Both the position numbers and the translations under genes were made by a program. From Haloprofundus salilacus (GTDB lineage: Archaea; Halobacteriota; Halobacteria; Halobacteriales; Haloferacaceae), in NCBI RefSeq assembly GCF_020150815.1, contig NZ_CP083724.1, positions 372,001-436,000 of the forward strand: DNA of 64,000 nt, in the 5' to 3' direction. Below, piece by piece: positions 9,398 through 18,185 of this stretch. How positions within the stretch are numbered: position 1 is the stretch's first letter; each line of letters begins with the position of its first letter. The notes beneath the pieces are model-generated. The model was not told the origin of the DNA. It saw only the letters and a list, made by a program, of their open reading frames with translations, and did no database searches.

Positions 9398-9833
9398 ATC
9401 TAAAGAGCCAATACCGACGTTAAAAGTGTGAAATATACACTACAAGTATCGAAATATAATTCTGAGAAATCTATATTACGAATGTGATTATCTAAATTAT
9501 TCATACTAATCGTTGATATTATGGGTAACGAGAATATTGATGATGTTTTAAGATACTTACAGCATAATTTCTCCACAATACCTGTATAATACCCGGTTGA
9601 GAAGATATTACGTAAATATAAGATTATAGTGGGGGTGTGGGTTCATGTCACAACTGTAGTGTTCCTATCCATCGAAATAGCCGCCACTGCGCTCTATCAC
9701 CTTTTGCAACGTTCCACAGTTTCGATGCACTCCATCCGTGTGGGGTCGAGCATCTGCCCCACTTGTGAGTGGTTGTGGATTTTCGCCTGATCCAGCCGTG
9801 TCACTGAACGGCGAGCTCTGTGAATGACATCCT
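9398..9833. other. AT-rich gene-free block next to IS element
   Basis: From about 9400 to 9660 the sequence is far more AT-rich than any neighbour, with no open frame worth reporting. The composition suggests foreign or decayed mobile DNA. The last ~170 bp return to normal composition and contain nothing recognised. Confidence 0.5.
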
Positions 9834-9853
9834 CCCCGGCGTTCACGCCGGGG
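9834..9853 (-). ncRNA. Hairpin at tnpB 3' end (probable omega-RNA/right-end stem)
   Basis: Perfect 8-bp stem CCCCGGCG-TTCA-CGCCGGGG, 24 bp after the tnpB stop. TnpB genes carry their guide-RNA scaffold at this place and in this orientation, ending at the element's right end. That it is transcribed as omega RNA is inferred. Confidence 0.5.
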
Positions 9854-9876
9854 TTTCCTCGCGCTGGGGGTATCGC

Positions 9877-11151
9877 TTACCGACCCACGGAGGCAACTTG
9901 CGGGTTCGTATGCTCCTCGTTGGGAACTGAGCGTGGTGACTCTGACCATTCGTGGTCGTCCCACTTGAGGCATACAGGCCGTGCCATCGACCGTGATACC
10001 GTTGTCTGCCGCTGAAGGAACGTCTCTGACGCTGTGAGGTCTGCGTGCCCCTCGAATCCACACGGACACATCAGCGTGTCTCTGTGGCGCGTCGTATCCT
10101 CTGTCGAACCACAATTCGGACACTCTTGACTTGTCCACGCCTCAGACCGCACTTCCACCGAGATACCGTATTCCTCGGCGGTACACGCTAGTCTGTTCAC
10201 GAACGCTCGGAACGCCCAGAAGTTGTGCGTCTTCGCGTTCGTCTCCACCGACCAGTGCGTGTCAAGTACGTCTGTTAACGCACCGACGTACACAGTCTTG
10301 ACGCCCTCATCGTACAGGCGTTCGATGAGGTTACGGACAAGTGCGTCTTGAGCGTGGTCACGTCTCTTGGTGCGCCGGTCGTACAGGCGTCGGATACGGT
10401 GACTGCTGTATCGACCTTCCTCCAACAGAGATTGTAGCCGCGCGATTTCGCGTGTGGTTTCGCGGAATCGCTTGAACAGGGTGCGTCCTTCGTACAGGAG
10501 TTGCTGTCCTGTCGTGGTTGTGCAGGCGACGAGGTTGTTCGCACCGATGTCCAGAGCGGCTTCTTCCGAAGCCAGTGGTTGTGCCAGTCGAGAAGTGTCG
10601 ATAGTGACTGGCTGAAAGGCCCTGAACGTCTGTGCTTGCTCGTCGTAGAACAACTCCAACCTACCCTGCTTCTCATACTCCTTCCAGTTGGGGTCGCCCC
10701 GAACTTCGAGCCGGGGGCGTTCGCGGTGTCCAAGCCCGTACTCGTCTTTCAGGTCTTTCCCGACGAGGATTTCGAGGCGAGAGTATTCACCCCACTCGAC
10801 CGAGTACGACGTGTTTCGGATGTACGTGCGTAGTTCTCGGCCCTCGTCTGCGTTACCCCAGAATCCGGGCTTGCCGTTGGCTTCGCCTTTCTTCTTGAGG
10901 CTGAAGAACGATTTCCACGCTTCGCGGTTCTTGCGTTCGATTTGTTGAACTGTTGAAGCGCCAAGCGTTCCGCCGTAGCGACCGCGACACTCGCTGATTT
11001 CCCACACGTCTCCGTTTGGGTCAGCGTAGTGTTCGCGGCGCTCGTAGTTGATTTCGTTCCAGAGAGCGGCAGAAGCGTCCAACAGCCGTCGAAGCAACTC
11101 CTCGCCCTCGTCGGACTGAGGAACCACCTCGAACGTGTTGGCTCGCTTCAT
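9877..11151 (-). CDS. tnpB: IS1341-type TnpB-like protein with altered RuvC site
   Basis: 424 residues: N-terminal helical domain, RuvC-like core and zinc finger CPNCG...CPCGF near the C-terminus. The first RuvC Asp is present ([11 protein letters not shown]), as is the last ([13 protein letters not shown]). The middle motif, normally with a catalytic Glu as in IVIEDL, reads [10 protein letters not shown], so neither the Glu nor the following Asp is present. I recall haloarchaeal relatives reading VGDL here. The protein may therefore be a poor or dead nuclease. Start is the ATG at 11151 (MKRANTFEV). The divergent small gene starts 55 bp away. Confidence 0.88.
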   Translation of the reverse strand: MKRANTFEVVPQSDEGEELLRRLLDASAALWNEINYERREHYADPNGDVWEISECRGRYGGTLGASTVQQIERKNREAWKSFFSLKKKGEANGKPGFWGNADEGRELRTYIRNTSYSVEWGEYSRLEILVGKDLKDEYGLGHRERPRLEVRGDPNWKEYEKQGRLELFYDEQAQTFRAFQPVTIDTSRLAQPLASEEAALDIGANNLVACTTTTGQQLLYEGRTLFKRFRETTREIARLQSLLEEGRYSSHRIRRLYDRRTKRRDHAQDALVRNLIERLYDEGVKTVYVGALTDVLDTHWSVETNAKTHNFWAFRAFVNRLACTAEEYGISVEVRSEAWTSQECPNCGSTEDTTRHRDTLMCPCGFEGHADLTASETFLQRQTTVSRSMARPVCLKWDDHEWSESPRSVPNEEHTNPQVASVGR

Positions 11152-11206
11152 CAACTACTGGTTACATTGGAACACACATAAAGATGTGGTTTGTGTGTTA
11201 CTGTAT

Positions 11207-11344
11207 ATGGTCGAAGTCCGCATCGAGTTCGATGACGAAGAACAGTACGAGCGGTTGAAGGAACTGAAGAAGCACCGTGGGTTAACGTGGAAGGGGTTGC
11301 TCCTCGAAGGCGAGAAGAAAGTCAGGGAGGATACCCCAGACTAA
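11207..11344 (+). CDS. Small RHH-like protein linked to TnpB
   Basis: 45 residues: MVEVRIEFDDEEQYERL, then KHRGLTWKGLLLEGEKK. One beta strand followed by two helices fits a ribbon-helix-helix DNA-binding fold. Proteins of this kind sit divergently from IS1341-type tnpB genes in haloarchaea. It may control the shared 55-bp promoter region; that is inference. The ATG at 11207 follows a TATA-like stretch; upstream in-frame codons are not protein-like. The gene is followed by a strong hairpin at 11385. Confidence 0.7.
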   Translation: MVEVRIEFDDEEQYERLKELKKHRGLTWKGLLLEGEKKVREDTPD

Positions 11345-11384
11345 CCGTCGAACGTGGATTGTGAAGTGGAGTGTCGGATTCACG

Positions 11385-11402
11385 CCCGCCCTAAAGGGCG
11401 GG
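11385..11402 (+). terminator. GC-rich hairpin after the small RHH-like gene
   Basis: Perfect 7-bp stem CCCGCCC-TAAA-GGGCGGG, 40 bp after the stop codon. It could be a terminator or the opposite-end structural hairpin of the IS1341 element. Confidence 0.5.
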
Positions 11403-12052
11403 ACTCTCTCCTTGATTCAGGTAGTGTCGGACTCATCCTGCACCTATAGGTTCAGGTATTCTCCTTGGTTCCTATAACTAACGCCATGAAATTGAGAACA
11501 AACGGCTGTCCCGGGACAGCCGTCTTAGTGCCCGTGGTTCAGTTGGTAACTGACTCCAAGCGCCGCGTAGTGCTCCTGTGTTTAAGAGCTACGTTGAGAC
11601 ACTGACAAGGTAGTGACAGTGTTAACAGACAAGCTATCTCACTGCAGTAATCGATTCTGAGACTAGTTTGATGCAGTCTCCAGTTTGGGTTTGGGCACTC
11701 ATGTTCGTACTGCAGGCAACTCATCGTCCTCGTTATTGAGGCATTCTATGCCTATCGATATACCCATATAACTCTTTGGTATGTTCAATCTTAGCAATGT
11801 CGGGGAGTCTCTGTTCTGTAATGATTGCAGTTGGTGACAAAGAACAAGTACTCCAAGAAATTTCCCATACCTTCTATCGCGCCATCTACGTGTTCATCGC
11901 GGAATGATTCCCTACTGATCACGCCGTTCGATTGTCTCAGTCGGTTTAAGGATCGACGACCCCGACTGCAGCGAGGCTGACGATATCATTTACGATGCAT
12001 AAGCACAAGCGGCTTTGGTTGCCCTCACGCCGTCAACGAATGTCCAGTTGAG
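11403..12052. other. Gene-poor region after IS element
   Basis: About 650 bp of lower GC without a convincing gene. The only clear structure is the 22-bp palindrome at 11502-11523. A 61-codon frame on the minus strand (11539-11724) is rich in Cys, Leu and Arg and unlike haloarchaeal proteins, so I leave it out. Confidence 0.45.
11502..11523. repeat. Perfect 22-bp palindrome
   Basis: ACGGCTGTCCC joined directly to its reverse complement, with no loop. It could be a terminator for readthrough from the IS element or an element end. No second copy was found in the window. Confidence 0.5.
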
Positions 12053-12895
12053 TTACTCCTCTATGACAGGATTAGAGAGAGTTCCGATACCTTCGATCTC
12101 CGCCTCACACATTTGTCCCGGCTTGAGTAGATCGACTGGTTCACGGAAGATTCCGACTCCACCAGGGGTACCGGTCGAAATCACGTCACCTGGCCGTAGC
12201 GTCATATTCTGGCTAATGTAGGAGACGAGTTCGTTGACATCGAAGATGAATTGCTCCGTATTCGATTCTTGTTTTGTTTCTCCATCAACCCGTAGGAACA
12301 CGTCGACTGAGTTCGGATTGAAGTTATCACCGACAACAAGTGTAGGTCCCATCGGAGAGAACGTGTCGTAGCTTTTTCCTCTGAAAAACTGGCCGTCGGA
12401 GAATTGAGCCTTCCGACCGCTCACGTCGTTGAGAACGGTGTAGCCGGCGACGAAGTCGGAAACCTCATCTTCAGAGACGTTTTTCGCGGTGCGACCGACG
12501 ACCACTCCAAGTTCAACTTCGTAGTCAACTTGTTCACCCTCAGGATGAACAATCGGACTATCTGGATTCGTCACAGTCGTTGGAGCCTTCGCGAAGAGAA
12601 GTGGCTCGTCGGGAATTTCCTCGTCTTGTTCTTCGGCGTGGTCTTGATAATTGAGACCGGCACAGACTATTTTCCCCGGTTGAGGTACGGGTGCAAGAAG
12701 ATCTACCTCATCTATATCTCGCTGTGAGAGCCCTCCGTTCAGAACGAGTGACTCCACCGTATCGAGGTATCGTTGATTTGTAAAGTCGTCGTACGTAGGA
12801 AGACCTTCTGGCAAATCGGCGAGTGAATGTATCTTCGAGCCTTTTTTTACACCCAACACTGGACCGGAACCACCGTTATATCGGACTATCTGCAT
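12053..12895 (-). CDS. Fumarylacetoacetate hydrolase (FAH) family protein
   Basis: 280 residues. The C-terminal FAH domain is clear: KIVCAGLNYQDHAEE, the metal-binding Glu pair in VDYEVELGVVVGR, an Asp in VLNDVSGRKAQF, then RGKSYDTFSPMGP and ISTGTPGGVG. Family members hydrolyse or decarboxylate 2,4-diketo acids; in sugar-acid routes they cleave 2,4-diketo-3-deoxy-aldonates such as the L-rhamnose or L-fucose intermediates. With nearby enolase-superfamily dehydratases such a role is plausible but not shown. Start MQIVRYNGG at 12895 lies about 27 bp after a TATA-like ATTTAA (12920-12925, minus strand). It is divergent from the LarA-like gene. Confidence 0.88.
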   Translation of the reverse strand: MQIVRYNGGSGPVLGVKKGSKIHSLADLPEGLPTYDDFTNQRYLDTVESLVLNGGLSQRDIDEVDLLAPVPQPGKIVCAGLNYQDHAEEQDEEIPDEPLLFAKAPTTVTNPDSPIVHPEGEQVDYEVELGVVVGRTAKNVSEDEVSDFVAGYTVLNDVSGRKAQFSDGQFFRGKSYDTFSPMGPTLVVGDNFNPNSVDVFLRVDGETKQESNTEQFIFDVNELVSYISQNMTLRPGDVISTGTPGGVGIFREPVDLLKPGQMCEAEIEGIGTLSNPVIEE

Positions 12896-12996
12896 CAGAT
12901 AAACCCCGTCTCCACGAAGATTTAACTGTTGAGGTCGTGGCAACGGGTATTGTTAACTTTCTAAACATCAAGCCAGTGGACCCTACGGGAGGCAAA

Positions 12997-13002
12997 TTTA
13001 TA
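12997..13002 (+). promoter_or_regulatory. TATA box of LarA-like gene
   Basis: TTTATA centred about 26 bp before the ATG at 13026, fitting a leaderless transcript. Confidence 0.6.
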
Positions 13003-13025
13003 GAGGAACCCAAATAGCGTACTGT

Positions 13026-14414
13026 ATGGATAGAAATGAGTCAAGACGTTCACTCATAGTCCCAGAAGAACCGATACGTGAGGCCTGTGGCGAAACTCAG
13101 CTCCCAGAACTCGGAATTATCGAACAGGTTTGGGAAACTGATTCGATTCCACACAACAAAATTGCAGAGCATGCCGCAGAAGCATTTGGGTCACTTCCGT
13201 TAGACGACGTTCCTGAGGGAGGAGAAATTGCACTCGGTGTCGGTAGTCGTGGTATCGCAAATCTCAAAACAATCGTTGCTGGCGTTGTGGCAGAAGCGAA
13301 AGACCGCGGCTACGAGCCATTTGTCTTTCCAGCCATGGGTAGCCACGGTGGTGCCACGGACGAAGGGCAACGAGAGATGTTGGCCAGTCTAGACGTCATC
13401 GAGTCGACGATCGGTTGCGAGATTCGGTCGAGCATGGAAGTCGTAGAAGTCGGTCGAACTGCCGAGCGCGATGTCCCGGTTGTCGCCGATTCGAACGCCG
13501 TCGCCGCCGATGCGATTGTTCCGATAAACCGGATCAAACCACATACGGACTTCGACGGAACCGTCGAGAGCGGTCTCTCGAAGATGCTGGTCATCGGGAT
13601 GGGAAAGCAGCGTGGAGCGAAGATCGCCCACGACTGGGCTGTCGATTGGTCCCTCCGAAACATGATACCCGAGATTACCCAGCAGTTGCTATCCGAACTT
13701 CCTGTCGTCGGTGGCATCGCAATCCTCGAAGATCAGCGTGATGACACAGCGCTCCTTGAGGGCGTCCCACCGGAGGGCTTTCTGGACCGCGAGGCAGAAC
13801 TACTTGAGACAGCCTATGACGTCATGCCGAAGCTCCCGTTCCAAGATATCGACGTATTGGTCATCGACGGTCAGGGAAAAGAAATCAGTGGTCAGGGGAT
13901 GGATACGAACGTTATCGGTCGGCGGCCGTTCGCGATTCAGGAGCCAGAGCCAGAGTTGCCGGCCATCAAGCGTATCTACACACGGACGTTGACAGAGACG
14001 ACTCATGGCAACGCGATGGGTATGGGTTCAGCCGACTTCGTCCATGCCGATCTCCTCAAAGAAATCGAGATGCCAACCACACTCATCAACGCCTTGACGG
14101 CGAGTACGACGCGAGGTGTCCGCATACCACCCGCCGTCGAAACCGATCGTGCAGGGATGATTGCTGCGCTTTCAACTATTGGAATCGTTAGCCCCGAGGA
14201 AGTCCGCGTTCTCCGGGTGTCCGATACGATGCATCTCCAGCGGCTGTACGCGTCGACAGCTTTGATTGAAGAAGCCCGCGAGCGTGACGATCTCCGTGTG
14301 GTCGAAGACCCCTCTCCAATCGATTTTGAGTCGGGTGACTTCGCAGCACCGTCACCGCACCAGACAGACGAACCGACTCGCTCAGATCGGAACTGTGGAG
14401 GGTGCAGTGGGTGA
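13026..14414 (+). CDS. LarA-like (lactate racemase domain) protein
   Basis: 462 residues resembling the LarA/DUF2088 family. Matching segments: FPAMGSHGGATDEGQ, INRIKPHTDFDGTVESGLSKM, GMGKQRGAKIAHDW, and late LVIDGQGKEISGQGMDTNV. LarA itself uses a nickel-pincer cofactor to racemise or epimerise 2-hydroxy acids, with a characteristic N-terminal loop and a catalytic Lys and His pair. I cannot confirm the cofactor Lys. The C-terminus ends NCGGCSG, an odd Cys-rich tail. Context (FAH, Gfo/Idh, dehydratases) suggests epimerisation of an aldonic acid; this is inference. Confidence 0.75.
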   Translation: MDRNESRRSLIVPEEPIREACGETQLPELGIIEQVWETDSIPHNKIAEHAAEAFGSLPLDDVPEGGEIALGVGSRGIANLKTIVAGVVAEAKDRGYEPFVFPAMGSHGGATDEGQREMLASLDVIESTIGCEIRSSMEVVEVGRTAERDVPVVADSNAVAADAIVPINRIKPHTDFDGTVESGLSKMLVIGMGKQRGAKIAHDWAVDWSLRNMIPEITQQLLSELPVVGGIAILEDQRDDTALLEGVPPEGFLDREAELLETAYDVMPKLPFQDIDVLVIDGQGKEISGQGMDTNVIGRRPFAIQEPEPELPAIKRIYTRTLTETTHGNAMGMGSADFVHADLLKEIEMPTTLINALTASTTRGVRIPPAVETDRAGMIAALSTIGIVSPEEVRVLRVSDTMHLQRLYASTALIEEARERDDLRVVEDPSPIDFESGDFAAPSPHQTDEPTRSDRNCGGCSG

Positions 14415-14462
14415 TAACAGAGCAAAAAAGACAGCTGGTATCTGCTCGTAGTCGCCGGATTC

Positions 14463-15611
14463 TCAGACTTCTAATTCGTCGAGGGTGACGCGTCGTCCCT
14501 CCTCCGAGGAGCGATAGCTTGCCTCGGTGAGTTGTACGCCACGTGCTCCGTCGGTGAAATCCCAGGGGAATGGTTCGTCCGCGACGACGTGCCGGATGAA
14601 TTTCTCCCACTGAAGTTTGAATGCGTTCTCGAACTCCCTGTTGTTCGGTACTCGCGTCCAGTCCTCATAGAAATCGTGCTCTTTCGGCGTGTCGGGATTC
14701 CACTCCGGTTTCGGCGTATTCGAGCGGTGTTGTGTCTTGCAGTCACGCAAGCCAGCCACGGCGCTTCCCTCCGTCCCGTCAACCTGCACTTCGAGCAGAT
14801 CGTCGCGGTTAACGCGGACTGCCCAAGAGGAGTTAAGTTGTGCGACGGTGCCGTTCTCTAACTCCATGATTGCATATGCCGCGTCATCCGCTGTTGCCTC
14901 GTAGTGCTCACCGGCTTCGTCGATTCGCTCGGGTATGTGAGTTTTTTGCATACATTGCACCGACTTAACCTGGCCGAACAGGTTTTCCAGAACGTAGTTC
15001 CAGTGAGAAAACATATCGTCGATGATTCCTCCACCATCCTCTGCACGGTAGTTCCATGAGGGTCGCTGCGCCGCTTGGACGTGTCCGGAGAACACCCAGT
15101 ACCCGAACTCGATGCGCACTGAGAGAATTTCACCGAAGAAGTCCTGGTCGATAAGGCGCTGAAGTTTCATCAATCCCGGCAGCCAGAGTTTATCTTGGAC
15201 GATGCCGTGCTTAACTTCACTCCGTTTCGCCGTCCGTGCGACGTCGACAGCGGTCTCAAGATCTCCCGCGAGCGGTTTCTCACAGTAGACGTCCTTGCCG
15301 GCCTCAATTGCTTTGGTCACACTTGCTGGCCGGCGGGTCGTTATTTGTGAGTCAAAGTAGATCTCGTCGTCGCCGTCAAGACACGTATCCAAGTCTGGGT
15401 CGGCAATCCATCGTTCAACACCGTACTTTTCGCTCATTTCACGGAGTTTACGTTCGTTACGACCGACGAGCATGGGGTCGGGCATGACCCGTTCACCGTT
15501 GGGTAGTTCGACGCCGCCTTCTTCTCGAAGCGCGAGAATCGAACGAATGAGGTGCTGATTCGTTCCCATCCGGCCGGTCACGCCGTTCATGATAATGCCT
15601 ATCTCTTTCAT
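14463..15611 (-). CDS. Gfo/Idh/MocA oxidoreductase (first copy)
   Basis: 382 residues. The N-terminal Rossmann segment IGIIMNGVTGRMGTNQH is a looser dinucleotide loop than usual. The Gfo/Idh hallmark CEKP is present in DVYCEKPLAGD, followed by the C-terminal substrate domain with FGYWVFSGH, DDMFSHWNYV and a Gln/Trp-rich face. Relatives oxidise sugar ring hydroxyls or cyclitols using NAD(P). Its start at 15611 faces the second Gfo/Idh gene at 15817 across a shared promoter region. The end at 14463 converges on the LarA-like gene 48 bp away. Confidence 0.9.
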   Translation of the reverse strand: MKEIGIIMNGVTGRMGTNQHLIRSILALREEGGVELPNGERVMPDPMLVGRNERKLREMSEKYGVERWIADPDLDTCLDGDDEIYFDSQITTRRPASVTKAIEAGKDVYCEKPLAGDLETAVDVARTAKRSEVKHGIVQDKLWLPGLMKLQRLIDQDFFGEILSVRIEFGYWVFSGHVQAAQRPSWNYRAEDGGGIIDDMFSHWNYVLENLFGQVKSVQCMQKTHIPERIDEAGEHYEATADDAAYAIMELENGTVAQLNSSWAVRVNRDDLLEVQVDGTEGSAVAGLRDCKTQHRSNTPKPEWNPDTPKEHDFYEDWTRVPNNREFENAFKLQWEKFIRHVVADEPFPWDFTDGARGVQLTEASYRSSEEGRRVTLDELEV

Positions 15612-15816
15612 GGGCTACTACGTTGCTTGACCGTACCATTGGAACAATAATAATCTTTTGTTGATTCGATAACCATTCATCCCAGCATGGCACTCGATGC
15701 GGGTAGAAGACACTCGGTTCATCTCTCATTCAATCCCGGCTAAAATTAGACGCCGGCGCACTGGGTAACTTGCCGGTAAAAAAACAATAATATGCTGTGT
15801 TGCTTGAATCCGATGT

Positions 15817-16923
15817 ATGGGAGTCAATATTGGATACGTCGGTGTCGACCACCATCACCGTGACCCATACTTCGCCGTCGCGAGCGAACTCGATGCCACA
15901 GTCACTGCCGTGTGTGAACCCGGACGACAGGTCGACATCGAGAACATCGCCGCGATGGATGAACGACCCGACGAAATTACCACGGAAGGACAGAACGCTG
16001 CCGAACTCGTAGCGGGCGCAGCGGTATACGAGGACCCGCACCGACTCGTCGCCGACGAGTCAGTCGATGTCGTCTGGATCACGTATCGAAGCGACGAGAC
16101 ACCGGCAATCATCGAGAGTGCCGTCGAGAATGGTGTCCACGTCGTCAGCGAAAAGCCGATTGCACGGACAGCCGCCGACCTGGAGGATATCGCTGAGCGA
16201 GCTAAACAGGCTGGTGTCACGGTTTCCCCAACGATGTACTACCGACGCAACCCCGTCGCGATGGAATTGAAGAACCGTGTCGCAGACGGCTTCTTCGGCG
16301 ACGTGTGGACTGTCGACGGCCGATTCAACGCCAGTCAACTCTCTTATCGCGACACCGACCATTACATCTACGACCGAGAGACGAGTCGTGGGGGAGCGCT
16401 CCAGTGGATCGGTCCACACTGGGTCGACATGATGCCGTGGATTCTCGACGATCCGATTGCACGGGTGAATGCTAGGTTCCACGAGGCCGACGAGGCAGAC
16501 GTTGAGGCGGGAGCTGTCTTGCAGTTCGAAACTCATGAGGGCACGCTGGGAACATACCACAGTGGCTACTATCTGAGCGACCGTGGCAAAGACACACATT
16601 TCGGCCTCTATGGGACCGATGCACAGGCGTTGACACCGTTGCATCACGACGCCCTCCAGCACGAACCTACGGTTCCACTCAACATCACGTCAGAAGATCC
16701 TGAGTGGACGGCTGCACCGAAACGCACCGTCGAATTCGAGTTCACATACAATCGCTTCCCAGCCTGGGGAGACTTTGTTCAGGACTACTTCGAGGCGTTC
16801 TTTGACGGCTACGAGAGCGGTGATGTCCCAGCGACAGTCGACGACGCCGTCCAACTTCTTCGAGTCCTCGACGCCGCATACGAATCCGGCGAACGGGGTG
16901 GTTGGGTCGAAGTCGAAAACTAA
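15817..16923 (+). CDS. Gfo/Idh/MocA oxidoreductase (second copy)
   Basis: 368 residues starting MGVNIGYVGVDHHH, a Rossmann strand with an unusual His-rich loop. VVSEKPIARTAADL carries the EKP cofactor/catalytic motif. The middle segment GGALQWIGPHWVDM supplies the family's C-terminal catalytic His region (HWVD). Codons around the divergent start carry a TATA-like ACAATAATATG. It probably oxidises a sugar or glycoside with NAD(P). It is followed by an operator-like repeat at 17129 and a convergent ThuA gene, a pairing seen in bacterial disaccharide oxidation loci. Confidence 0.9.
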   Translation: MGVNIGYVGVDHHHRDPYFAVASELDATVTAVCEPGRQVDIENIAAMDERPDEITTEGQNAAELVAGAAVYEDPHRLVADESVDVVWITYRSDETPAIIESAVENGVHVVSEKPIARTAADLEDIAERAKQAGVTVSPTMYYRRNPVAMELKNRVADGFFGDVWTVDGRFNASQLSYRDTDHYIYDRETSRGGALQWIGPHWVDMMPWILDDPIARVNARFHEADEADVEAGAVLQFETHEGTLGTYHSGYYLSDRGKDTHFGLYGTDAQALTPLHHDALQHEPTVPLNITSEDPEWTAAPKRTVEFEFTYNRFPAWGDFVQDYFEAFFDGYESGDVPATVDDAVQLLRVLDAAYESGERGGWVEVEN

Positions 16924-17230
16924 CTTCTACTCTTTTTGACGGTTATAGAGTGATAGAGATCTGAAGAGCACATCGCACTGCCGAATGTGTGATGAGGTAG
17001 TGGCAAACCCGGTGCGTCGGATTTAGACGTAAATAGTGGGGTAGCCGCTCAGTGAAGAACTGAAGGGAGACAGTTTTTATTGAACCTTTCAGTATCAATT
17101 CTTCGAATGCTTATACCGCTAGCTCATTGTTCGCGAAGCGGGAACAGAGAGGTGGCTGAAATCACGAAGTTGACGATTCAGTCTGTACCGTTAAGTGGAC
17201 GAAATAACCGCCACAGAGCCCGAGTCGAGG
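16924..17230. other. Intergenic region between convergent genes
   Basis: About 305 bp between two gene ends, yet it carries an operator-like repeat at 17129-17145. No gene recognised. Confidence 0.5.
17129..17145. promoter_or_regulatory. Putative IclR-type operator, class 2, copy 1
   Basis: GTTCGC-GAAGC-GGGAAC: arms match at 5 of 6. On the opposite strand it reads CTGTTCCC, the extended flank shared with the copies at 18389, 44091 and 52667. Confidence 0.5.
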
Positions 17231-17956
17231 TTACTGCTCTTCGAGTTGGTTGATGCTGTCGACTTCTCCCCACCGAACAGTCGCTCCTTCTTTTGGTGCG
17301 GCCCAGTCGACTGCGTTGCGGATAACCTTTCGAACCTCCTTCTGATAGAAAATCGGATACTCTTCGTGACCCGGCCGAAATGCGAAAATGCTCCCTCGTC
17401 CACGGCGATAACAGACACCCGAACGGAACACCTCACCCCCTTCGAACCACGAGATGAACACTGTACGGTCGGGCTCTGGGATATCGAAAGGTTCGCCATA
17501 CATTTCGGTCGACGGTATCTCGAAGTACTCGTCCAGACCGTCGGCAATCTGGTGGCCTGGGTCGCTCACCCAAATCCGCTCGGTCTCCCCTCCGTGTCGA
17601 TACTTGATTCGGCAAGTCGTTCCCATGAGCCGTTTGAACGGCTTCGAGTTCTTCCCCGAGTGGAGCGGAATGAACCCCATCCCATCGTGAACGCGCTTGA
17701 CGACACGGTCTGCAACGTCATCGTCTACCTCGTCGTTCGCACAGTGAGACCACCAGACGAGGACGTCGGTCTGGTTGAGGACGGATTCGGGAAGGCCGTG
17801 GTCCGGTTGTTGTAGTGTGGCAGTTCGAACGTTGTACTTGTCTGCGTTGAGCGCGTCAGCGACTGCCCCGTGGATACCTTCAGGATATCGGTCTGCGACG
17901 TCTGGCTCCTTCCGTTCGTGGACGTTTTCGTTCCAGACAGTAACTCTAATCGTCAT
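17231..17956 (-). CDS. ThuA domain protein (second copy)
   Basis: 241 residues, clearly paralogous to the protein at 7139-7891. Shared blocks: [44 protein letters not shown] and FRPGHEEYPIFY. It is shorter at the C-terminus. ThuA proteins accompany Gfo/Idh enzymes in disaccharide oxidation, and here the two Gfo/Idh genes lie directly upstream in the window. The start at 17956 opens onto a 480-bp region that also serves the second IclR gene, so it may be under that regulator. Confidence 0.9.
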   Translation of the reverse strand: MTIRVTVWNENVHERKEPDVADRYPEGIHGAVADALNADKYNVRTATLQQPDHGLPESVLNQTDVLVWWSHCANDEVDDDVADRVVKRVHDGMGFIPLHSGKNSKPFKRLMGTTCRIKYRHGGETERIWVSDPGHQIADGLDEYFEIPSTEMYGEPFDIPEPDRTVFISWFEGGEVFRSGVCYRRGRGSIFAFRPGHEEYPIFYQKEVRKVIRNAVDWAAPKEGATVRWGEVDSINQLEEQ

Positions 17957-18185
17957 GGATAGTTGTCTCCTTGAACAAACAAATGTGTTTGGAAGGTATT
18001 ACAGTTTTGTATCCATGTGCTTGTACACGATGACGCCGACCACGCTCTGGCTCGATCCTACCTATATTTTCAGTGTTGCGGTTCCTATCACGAGCTCCTT
18101 CTCCACTTTGTTGGGTAGCGCTCTACACGGGTTTTTTTCCACCGACAATGGATTTCTCCCTTCATTTTGTTGGTATACCGCATCT

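Larger units (their letters stand above)
9834..11402. mobile_element. IS1341-type (IS605-family, tnpA-less) element
   Basis: A tnpB-like gene on the minus strand and a divergent 45-residue gene on the plus strand are bracketed by two GC-rich hairpins: 9834-9853 downstream of tnpB and 11385-11402 downstream of the small gene. No tnpA is present, so movement would need a transposase in trans. Boundaries are set to the hairpins and are approximate. Confidence 0.6.

Noticed and set aside
9400-9660. AT-rich block as a replication origin
   Set aside because: No repeated ORB-like inverted repeats and no orc1/cdc6 gene nearby; decayed mobile DNA is simpler.
11539-11724. 61-codon minus-strand frame
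   Set aside because: Cys- and Leu-rich, non-acidic, no motif, no promoter or neighbour support.
12928-12944. GTTGAG-N5-GGCAAC as a class 2 operator in the FAH/LarA promoter region
   Set aside because: Only GTT and AAC ends agree with the consensus; within chance.
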